Shown: piece by piece, positions 1 through 8,000 of the stretch
Numbering within the stretch: the first letter of the stretch is position 1
Layout of the letters: every line of letters starts with the position of its first letter
DNA from: Amanita rubescens
Lineage: Eukaryota > Basidiomycota > Agaricomycetes > Agaricales > Amanitaceae
Length of the DNA stretch: 39,637 nucleotides
Reading direction: 5' to 3'
Assembly (NCBI GenBank): GCA_015039365.1
Contig: WION01000489.1
Span: 1-39,637 of the forward strand
The notes under the pieces: model-generated
Seen by the model: the letters and a program-made list of their open reading frames with translations, nothing else
Told to the model about the DNA's origin: nothing
Database searches by the model: none
Position numbers and translations under genes: made by a program

Positions 1-66
1 GTCCTATAGGAGTCTTAGGAGTCCTATCGGAGTCTAATCAGACTGGGGGGGGAGTGTAAAGTACTG
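1..66. mobile_element. Right terminus of a KDZ-type DNA transposon (partial)
   Basis: The segment has several GGAGTC/AGTCCTA direct repeats, then a G-run and the end GGGGAGTGTAAAGTACTG. Read on the other strand the end is CAGTACTTTACACTCCCCC, which matches the right end of the copy at 12560-14876 (CAACACTTTACCCTCCCCC) and resembles the left end at 33334 (GAGGTCTTTACTGTCCCCC). It is therefore the right end of an element oriented like the one at 33334. Nothing to its left is in the window, so its target duplication (would be GGAGTCAA, 67-74) cannot be confirmed. Confidence 0.65.
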
Positions 67-511
67 GGAGTCAATATGAGTTGGGGCACAATCCAAGTCG
101 ATATTCGGACTACTGTCACATGAATACAAGTGAGGCCTTATATACGTAGTCCGACAAGGGGTTCTATGGCCGTGTTCTGATAAGCGAGGAAACCATAGAG
201 ATATGGAACAGGAAGTGGAGTAGAGCATATGGTACGAAGGGATAATGATACCAGTGATACCCAAGATGAAACAAGAGGTGAAACAAGTATGGAGAATATG
301 TAGAAAGGAACTTAGCGAATATGCACGGAGTTGTGACGGAGTTGTGACGGAGTCCGTCACGGAGTTTGTCACGGAGTTGTCACGGAGTTTTCGGAGTTTT
401 GGCATAGGCTTGATATGAGATGCGACATGGGTGGAAAGTGGTCATGGGTATAGTCAGGAGTCCATCGGGGTCCGAGGTCATGGAGTTTGGGTGGAGTCTG
501 GAACGGGATAT
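67..511. other. Unassigned segment between a transposon end and a Ty3 remnant
   Basis: No convincing coding region. The segment is rich in GGAGT-type words and holds a cluster of GTGACGGAGT/GTCACGGAG repeats at 325-400. It breaks the pol frame of the Ty3/gypsy remnant at about 512, so it is probably a separate inserted or rearranged piece. A family could not be named. Confidence 0.4.
325..400. repeat. Short tandem and inverted CGGAGTT repeats
   Basis: At least six copies of ACGGAGTT-like units lie about 11 bases apart. The first are preceded by GTG and the later ones by GTC, so neighbouring units form imperfect palindromes around GGAGTCCGTCACGG. The GGAGTCC core is the same word that recurs in the subterminal regions of the KDZ-type elements in this window. 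Confidence 0.6.
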
Positions 512-513
512 GA

Positions 514-1376
514 CAGTTTTGGAGATAAGGGATAGATTTTTCCTCTTTTTGGTATGAAATCATCGCGAAGTTCTATCTGGTGATCCCAAGATCGGCTTTC
601 TGGGAATCGTTCACTTGCTTTTTTCTCGAATATGTCTTTCCATGCTGAGTATTCAGGAGGGAGCGTGTAAACCTCCTCTGTTTGATGGTATTTGTGTTCC
701 ATTTGTTGAGCTGGTGTATATCGTGCGATAGTTACTTGGTCGTATTCGTCTTCTGACCAGCTTCCTATATCCTCAAATGTATGCGCGTTCCATCTTTGAT
801 CTGTTGTCTGTGATCCTTTGTGTGACATCAAATATCCGATGACGAGATCTTCTTCCCATTCAGGCATAGCTATTCTGTCAATTTGTTGACAGATGCTCCG
901 AAGTGATGCCTTGATCTTATCCTGTTCAGAGTCTCAGAACTCTAGAGTCTTTTCTCTCCAATTTACGTCAGGGTTATGCTTCTCTAGCCAAGGAAGCCCC
1001 AATATAATTGTTTGTTTTCCTATTGCTGATACGTAAAACCATTCGGTCATGCATTTTCCGTTCATTTCGAAGGTGATTAGACATTGTTCATCAATTTCTC
1101 CTTCTTTGTTTATGGTGCCATCGACGTTATAAACTCTGATTGGTCGTGGAGTCTTTCGTTTTCTCCATTTGTGTGCTATCTTTTTGTCGATAAATACCCC
1201 TTCGGCTCCACAGTCGATAAGGGCAACGAGGTTTTCAGTGTTGTTTTCAGTTTCAACTTTGATAGGGACAGATAATCTTCATTTTGAAATAGATTGTACT
1301 GTTACATAAGATATATCGAGAGTTGGATCTGATGTTTCTGGAACTTCATCCACTGTCATGAGTCCCACTGTTAAAA
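514..1376 (-). pseudogene. Ty3/gypsy pol fragment: protease and start of reverse transcriptase
   Basis: The frame is -1 relative to gag at the gag stop. It contains the retropepsin-type active-site region LIDCGAEGVFID, with Cys where most relatives have Ser or Thr, and the flap-distal motif IILGLPWLEKHNP typical of Ty3 proteases. A linker follows, then the RT entry [12 protein letters not shown] and [11 protein letters not shown]. In-frame TGA codons lie at 1281-1279, before the protease, and at 936-934, after it. After LSPK the frame runs into unrelated sequence. Protease homology is strong, but the gene is broken twice and truncated, so no active enzyme is expected. Confidence 0.78.
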
Positions 1377-3113
1377 ATCCTCGTTATTGTCGGCAAGAGA
1401 TAATAATAGATCATTCTTTTCGTCGATTGACATCCCTTTCATCAGCGCTCGGATGTTCTTGGTGTAATTTGGTTTAGACTCTCGGACTTCTTCTTCTTCC
1501 CAATTTCCGTCACCATCATCTGATGTGGCTTGAATGTGACGTTTGGGCGTGAATCCTCTTTTCTTTCCTCCTTTAAATCGGCCTTTCCCTTTGTTTCTTT
1601 TCTTCTTTGGGCATTGCCCTGACATATGTCCTTTGATTCTGCAGATGAAACATAAACCGTCTCTAATATAGCGTTCTCTTTCTTCTTTGGTCATAGATCT
1701 GATCATAAGTTCCAATTCTGGATCTTCATCTTTTTCTAGATATTTATGATCAATCTGCATTGCCCAAGATTCGTCGTTGTGGGAGGATGATGAATGACCA
1801 TTTCCAGATCGAGGTGAATAGGCATATGAACGGGTTCGGATATTGTCGAGTTTGATAGCAATGTCGTACCAATCTTGTAACGTTTTTGGGTTCATGAGCA
1901 TTGCTTTTTCGAACTCTGGTGCTGTAAGTCCTTTTCTGAACATATGGAATGCTGCTTCTCCTTCGATTCCGGCTTTCGTGATTTGTTCCTTGAACTGATT
2001 TACGTAATTAGGTAAGGTCATCTGTTTCTTCCCTTTCATAGACGATCTGTTCTGTAGATTGAGAATTTTCGTGTATGCATTTCCACTTGGATCAACTTCT
2101 CCCCAATCTGTCAAGAATGACAGTTTAAATGCTTCCCAATCATCGAATAAAGCAGGTCTCGTGACACCTCCTTCGGTGGTGGCGCGAGATTTTCGTAGTT
2201 CTGCTAATTTATTCTTTTTCCATTGTCTGGCTCCATCTGAGATCTTATTCAGGGCGGCAAGGATTTTTAAGCGGTCAGTATTCATCCGCTCAGGATTCAT
2301 GTCAAAGAAAATTTCAATGTCTTCTATGAATGTATTGGCATCCTTTCGCTTCCCTTTGAATTCAGGAAGATCTCCGATGAGACTAGGGGTTCGTGGGTTA
2401 GGTATAGGGTCTGTACTTCCTCCAGACATTCTCGGTGATGGTGGGGGTGATGGATCTCTACATGGTGGAGTTGGGTCAGGTTTAGGTTCGTCTACTTCGA
2501 TTCTGTCAGAGTCAAACGGGTCTTCGTCGTCCTTTTCTTTTCTAGGGTTCGAAGGGCCTGGTTCGGGATTGGTCGGTTGTTGGGCAGGTGTTGGTGTCGT
2601 TCCAACTGAAAGGTCACTGAGAAAATCAAGGGATAGATCGGGTTCTTGATCTGTATCTCCTTCTTTCTCGGATTCACTATCGTTTAGGCCAAAATTTGCT
2701 TTCTTTTTGCCTTTTGTAGTTGTCGGTGTGGGAAAGAGAGTTCTCGGTCTTAAGTTCTCTGGTAGAGCGTCAACAGTCCCTTTTATCCAAGTAGGGGTGT
2801 TGAAGTATTCGTTGGGGACAAAGTCTTGTGTTTCGGATGCTATCCAACGTTCTGTGAGGTGATCGAATCTGATGTGCTGTTCCTGAAGATATAGATCTGC
2901 GAAATAATAGTACGATTCGTTCGGAGGTCTAGTTTCTTTTTGTGGTATCCAGAATTCTTGTTCTTTAACTGGATTTCCTCCTAAATCTTCCCAGATTCGT
3001 TTTGCACCGTTTAGTCTGACGTAGTATCCGTCAAGAACGTAGTTCCCTTTTCGATCTCGTGTGGCTCTATTTGGTGGAGCTCTCCAATCCGTTTTGACAA
3101 CGTGGCCAGTAAC
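1371..3113 (-). CDS. Ty3/gypsy Gag (capsid and nucleocapsid), N-terminus uncertain
   Basis: Structural protein that would form the virus-like particle and bind element RNA. The ATG at 2429 opens a 352-codon frame, but the same frame is open for about 227 further codons upstream, to a TAG at about 3114 that looks like a splice acceptor (CCCGTAG). The true start is therefore probably upstream, perhaps through an intron. The C-terminal half holds a retrotransposon-gag helical region and a CX2CX4HX4C zinc knuckle (CFICRIKGHMSGQC), followed by a Lys/Arg-rich nucleocapsid stretch. The upstream part is acidic and proline-rich (DPFDSDRIEVDEPKPDPTPP). The stop is followed by pol in the -1 frame. Gag is fully open although its pol is dead. 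Confidence 0.75.
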   Translation of the reverse strand, partial: VTGHVVKTDWRAPPNRATRDRKGNYVLDGYYVRLNGAKRIWEDLGGNPVKEQEFWIPQKETRPPNESYYYFADLYLQEQHIRFDHLTERWIASETQDFVPNEYFNTPTWIKGTVDALPENLRPRTLFPTPTTTKGKKKANFGLNDSESEKEGDTDQEPDLSLDFLSDLSVGTTPTPAQQPTNPEPGPSNPRKEKDDEDPFDSDRIEVDEPKPDPTPPCRDPSPPPSPRMSGGSTDPIPNPRTPSLIGDLPEFKGKRKDANTFIEDIEIFFDMNPERMNTDRLKILAALNKISDGARQWKKNKLAELRKSRATTEGGVTRPALFDDWEAFKLSFLTDWGEVDPSGNAYTKILNLQNRSSMKGKKQMTLPNYVNQFKEQITKAGIEGEAAFHMFRKGLTAPEFEKAMLMNPKTLQDWYDIAIKLDNIRTRSYAYSPRSGNGHSSSSHNDESWAMQIDHKYLEKDEDPELELMIRSMTKEERERYIRDGLCFICRIKGHMSGQCPKKKRNKGKGRFKGGKKRGFTPKRHIQATSDDGDGNWEEEEVRESKPNYTKNIRALMKGMSIDEKNDLLLSLADNNEDF

Positions 3114-3115
3114 CT

Positions 3116-3659
3116 ACGGGCTGGCTTTCCGGAAGTTCGTCAAAGTGTATGTTTATCAAATGCCAATGAATCGATGTTCAGGCTTTATTGATAAGTTCGA
3201 CTTAATTGTTACGAACTCGTTAATCTCAACCTAAGTTGCAATGGCAACTCTAGTCACGATTACAAGTCTTAAGTCAAACGTTAAGATTATAAGTTCAATA
3301 CTAAGTCAAGTCGTTGACTTAGGATCTGAGGACGATTGTGGTAGATGAGTTAAGAGTAAGGTTATATTGTCAGACGACAATAAACAGCTAAGTCGAACTT
3401 AGGGTTTGACTCTAGAATACATGTGGTATTTATACTAGTAAGTACTATGAGACGTACTAATTAATGAATAATGGTAAGTACGAAAGTAGGTATAAGGACG
3501 GCGTCATATGTGGAACAAGGAATGGTATAAGTAAAGGAATAAAAGCTTGTCCGTATGAATCGAGCATAAGGGGGACGACGAGTAAGGCAGGCATAAAGAA
3601 ATGAATATGTCCGACGTATCATGTAAGCATAATGCGGGAGTCCGTACCGTGTTGTAACA
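3116..3659 (-). repeat. LTR-like 5' region of the Ty3/gypsy remnant
   Basis: The minus strand begins TGTTACAACACGG at 3659, a TG start typical of LTRs, and the region is non-coding and AT-rich with repeated AAGTC/TTAAGTC words. The matching 3' LTR is lost, so its inner edge and primer-binding site are not defined; 3116 is only the limit set by the gag frame. Confidence 0.45.
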
Positions 3660-3677
3660 CTGATCACCTGTGCCGCT

Positions 3678-4645
3678 ATGGGAGACCCTGCATCGACGTT
3701 CAACGAGTCTCTTCGACGTCTCAGTTTTCTGAACTCTAAACTCCCGGCCACGGTCAGACTAGCTGCGAAACCCGGGATCATTACAAACATTTACGATCGT
3801 GTTGTCCTCCCTGCAAGCAATCCATATGAATGGGAGACGTTCAACCGGTTTCTGGATGCGCTATTCGGTAATGACCTGCGTAACAGTGATGGCCGCCTTC
3901 ATAATGTACAGCGAGGCCCATTTGGCATGGACTTGGTCATTGAGTACATGCAAAAGTCTGCGGCTGCAGGACGGCTGCCATATGATATTGCAATACTCAA
4001 GATTACGCGACTAATTGAAGAATTGGAGGAACTAACGTAAGTACCAATCCATAACTCGTTTGCTTCATTGATATTGAACATGCATTCCACAGGAAGGAAT
4101 GTCCTCACCAATCCTTCCGTCAAGCGGCCATATTCGATGTTTCTGCAGCGCCGGCTGTTGGTGAGAAAGAGACAAGCACATCCGGGAAATTGGGTTCGAA
4201 ACGCAAAGTACCGGTGCCCGTCATATCTGCAGACTCCACCGACGATGATTATTCCCCACCCAAACGTCCTCGACCTGAACCAGAGTCTCCTGACCGCATT
4301 TTTGACGGTGAAGGACATGAGCAAGTTGATGAAACGGAAGCTGGTGAAAGTCTGGTAAGTTAATTGTACACATCATTAGGACCATAACCATGCTAAAAAC
4401 AATGTAGCGGGCAAAGCGTAGCACATCGAAGAAAAAGCTCGGTCCAGCCAAGCCAAGTTTGAAACCTCGAGGCCGGCGGGCAAATGTGCACCAGCCCAGC
4501 CATCCTTCAGACACAGATCCAGAGTCAATTGATTCAGGGAAGGAATCAGATGGGTTGTCCGCATTGCGCGAAGTAGAGGATCAAGAGAAGACTCAGGGAG
4601 CACACCGTGGTCCTGCGAATGCGAGTATGCAGCATTTCAAGGACC
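3678..4645 (+). pseudogene. 5' part of an unrecognised three-exon gene cut by a copia LTR
   Basis: Three exons join in frame: 3678-4036, 4093-4354 and 4408-4645, separated by introns with GTAAGT donors and CAG/TAG acceptors. The first exon (about 120 codons) is a compact helical region starting MGDPASTFNESLRRL. The later exons are charged and low-complexity with basic nuclear-localisation-like runs (KRPRPEP, KRSTSKKKLG). The frame ends at ANASMQHFKDL, where the LTR of the copia element begins; read-through gives only 14 more codons to a TGA at 4687-4689. I do not recognise the family. The last residues resemble the lead-in to a BED zinc finger of fungal hAT transposases, so it may be the N-terminus of a domesticated or old transposase (low certainty). 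Confidence 0.55.
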
Positions 4646-5052
4646 TGACGAAGAAGACAGGTCTACGCGAGAGCGTGTCCACAGCATGAGCAGGTGCAAT
4701 AGCTTACCTATTGCGATATGATCTTAGCACTACCCTTCGGCGTAGTAGTGATAGTAAGAGGAAGAGAATGGATTGTCCTATTCTACGATACAGGACAGGT
4801 TTATATACTAAGAGAGAACAAATATGTGTCTACATATGTGTAAGCGTATAGTATAGATGAGAAGATATGGCGTGCTAAGCACACCATAAGATGTAATCAT
4901 GAGTCTATCATGATATCACCATGATATCATAATGAAGTCATTATGATGTCATCTCTATGTCATACATAAAGGATGACGCGAGCGATATGAGTAACATTGA
5001 TTGTAGTCAATCAGTAGTTAATCATTCTATAAATATAATTCTATATTTAACA
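4646..5052 (-). repeat. 3' LTR of the copia element
   Basis: The minus-strand sequence starts TGTTAAATATAG and ends CTTCTTCGTCA, and is 407 bases long. It contains a palindrome-rich stretch around 4908-4962 built from ATCATGATAT/ATGATATCAT and TAATGAAGTCATTATG words. The LTR abuts the broken exon of the gene at 3678-4645. Confidence 0.92.
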
Positions 5053-5066
5053 CACCCCTTCGCTTA
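5053..5066 (-). other. Polypurine tract
   Basis: Directly upstream of the 3' LTR the minus strand reads AAGCGAAGGGGTG followed by TGTTAA. This purine run is in the position where plus-strand DNA synthesis is primed in LTR retrotransposons. Confidence 0.65.
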
Positions 5067-5074
5067 GACATTCT

Positions 5075-8000
5075 TTATTTGAAGTCTATAATGTTTTCAT
5101 CATAGAAGGGATCTATATCCGATTCTTGTTGATCAATGAGACCATCAAGAAGTTCCATCAACTTCTTGTGCGATAGACGATCAATTCCATCTAATTCAAG
5201 ATTTTGCCAATCAAGAATTAATTTCGTCAAATCACGGATTTCTTCAGTTTCTAATTGATCTGGTCTTTTGATTAATGCATTTGTAGAAGTCGGATATTCT
5301 TCTAAGGAAAGTCCCAATCTTTCTCTAAAGAATTTGACCTTTTCAAAGGATAAATTCTTAGTCATGAGATCCGCATTCTGTTCGTTGGTTGGTATGTATT
5401 CGAGGACTACTTTTTTAGTCTCGATCAACTCGCGAACGAAATGATAGCGAATATCTATGTGTTTAGAATGATGTTCTTGTGCAGGATTTTGTGCCCAAAA
5501 TATAGCGCCTTGGTTATCTACGCTAAGTAAGATGCTCTTAATGGGTGCACCTATTTCATAAAATAGATTTTCAACCCATGCAATCTGTCTTGCAGCATCT
5601 GATAAAGATATGTATTCTGCTTCAGTCGAAGACAGAGCTACAGTCTTTTGTTTTCTACTCGTCCAAGCTACCGCACCACCAGCTAACATTAAGACATAAC
5701 CGTTTATAGATCGTCGTGTATTACGATCAGCGGCCCAGTCAGCGTCAGCATAGGCTCTAAATTTATTATTGCCTTTGGCGCTATAAACGATTTTGACGTT
5801 TAAGGTATGAGCAATGTATTTGACTATATACAAGGCTTTCTGAATGTGTTCTTGGGACGGGTTTGATGAAAATTGGGACATCAAAATTACTGCATAAATT
5901 ATATCAGGCCTAGTTCCTAAGGCGAGATATAGAAGGGATCCTATTATCTGTTGATAATAAGAACGTTCCTGTGGTATGCATTCTCCTTCATTCTTTATAG
6001 GAGCATACCCAGCAGGTAATGGTGTGCGTACAGACTTGCAATCTTCAAGTCCAAATCGCTTAACAACCTTCAAGGCATAAGGTCCTTGATCTATGACTAA
6101 GAATCCTAAATCACGGTTGTAATTGACTTGGATTCGTAAATACTCTTTGATCTTTCCAAGATCACGACATTCCCACATCTCCATAAATTTCTTTTTAATG
6201 GATACGATGGTGGAATCGTCATTTCCCATAAAGAGTATATCATCGACATACAATATGCATATCGTGATGGTATTCTTGCCTTTACGAACGTAAACGCCAG
6301 AATCAGACAAGCATCGCTCAAAATGCAATGATTTCAACGATTTATCAGCTTGTTTATTCCAGGCATATGATGCCTGTTTCAATCCATATATGGCTTTCCT
6401 CAGCCTATATACTTTAGATTCTTGTCCTTTTACAACGAAACCTTCTGGCTGGGCCATGTAAATATCTTCATCAAGATCGCCATATAAGAAGGCAGTTTTT
6501 ACATCTAGGGCTTGTATATCCCAGTTTTCAAGCACTGATGTGGCCAGAAGTATTCGGATTGTTTCATATCTCGCTACAGGCGAGAATGTTTCGTCGTAAT
6601 CTAATCCGGGACGTTGACTAAAACCTTTAGCTACGACGCGAGCTTTTTTGCGTCCATCGGTTTTTAAGTCGAAAACCCAACGACATCTAATTAGGTTTCG
6701 TCCTTTTGGAAGATCAACTAACTCCCAAATATCTCTAGATTGAAGAGATTTAAATTCGTCATCCATTGCAATCTTCCATTGTTTATACAATTGAGGATTA
6801 CTGGAGCGCATTTTAGATATATCTCTATAGTCATATGGAATATTATCCACAAGGGGGACAGCCGCTTTTAGAAGAAAATGAAGGAATTCATTTCCAGATT
6901 CATTAATCATTCGGGTTAAATGATCATGTTCTGCAGATTTTAATTCAGACTTTAAAGCAAAGATTTCTTTGAGTAGAGAGGCAGATTCATTCATTCTATC
7001 AGGGTTCCTGTCTGCTGACGGTGGATCCTGAGTCGAAGAACTCGGAGTTTTATCTTTTAACTGCTCTCGTAAAGCATCTCGCTTTTGTTGAATTTCTGCT
7101 TCTATCTGTGCAGGAGTTTTATCTCCATATGCGTTGTCTCTTTGTACCCTTGGAACTGGAAAACGACCAGAACGGCGAGGACCTATTTGTACAGAGGGTG
7201 GACCAGGATCAGATATGATCGGTGGAGGAGGTCTAGGTCTCTGAGCAAATTCTCTAAAACGATCTCTTTGACGTTGTTCAAATTGATCAAATTCTCGATC
7301 CGTCATAAATGGGTTTTCTATTTCATCTCGATCTCTTTGATTCAAGGAGAAGGGATTATCTTCATCCATAGGACTACGAGGCGAAGGTGGCCTAGATACA
7401 TATGGTATCGGTGTTATAGGTCTAGAAGGAACAGGAGTCTCCTCTTTAATTTGTGGAGAGGGAGTACGTCTAAAGGGTTCAGGAGTTTTACGTTTCTTAA
7501 ACATATCACTCATTTGACGTTTGAATTGATCTCGTAAACGAGACTGTTTATCAATTCCTTGACCCTTTTTCCAATCATCGCGTTGTCTACGATAATTGTC
7601 ACGTCTTTCTTGTTCTCTTTCTTCCCTTTGCCTTCGGATATTATCATCCAAAAAATCTCTTCGACGATCGGCAAATTCATCACCGTCATCATCATTGTTT
7701 GAATCATCAGAAGGGTCTGACTGCTGTCGATCAGGAGATGCACCCCTTCGATCCAAACTTGGTGAGCGTCTACGGCTCGGAGAACGTCTACGGTTCTCTG
7801 GGAGTAAGTTATCTAAATCCAAATTTTGTGGAGGGCGGTTAGGTTCCTCTTGAGGAATCGCCTCCCAGATCGGACCAAGATCTTCAGTAATTATATCTGC
7901 AGTCTTTCCTTTGCGCGGAAACCTGTTTTCAAAGAATGTAGCCTGGGAGGATATGACCAGTGTGTTTGTCGACGTCATGAACCTATAGCCTTTGGTTCCT

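Larger units (their letters stand above)
512..3659 (-). mobile_element. Ty3/gypsy LTR retrotransposon, truncated and decayed
   Basis: On the minus strand the order is an LTR-like region (3659 down to about 3116), gag with a CCHC zinc knuckle, aspartic protease, and the first residues of reverse transcriptase. Pol stops matching at about 512, so most of RT, RNase H, integrase and the 3' LTR are missing. Two in-frame TGA codons in the protease region show that it is inactive. The outer edge at 3659 begins TGTTACAACACGG on the minus strand, a typical TG-start LTR. Confidence 0.8.
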
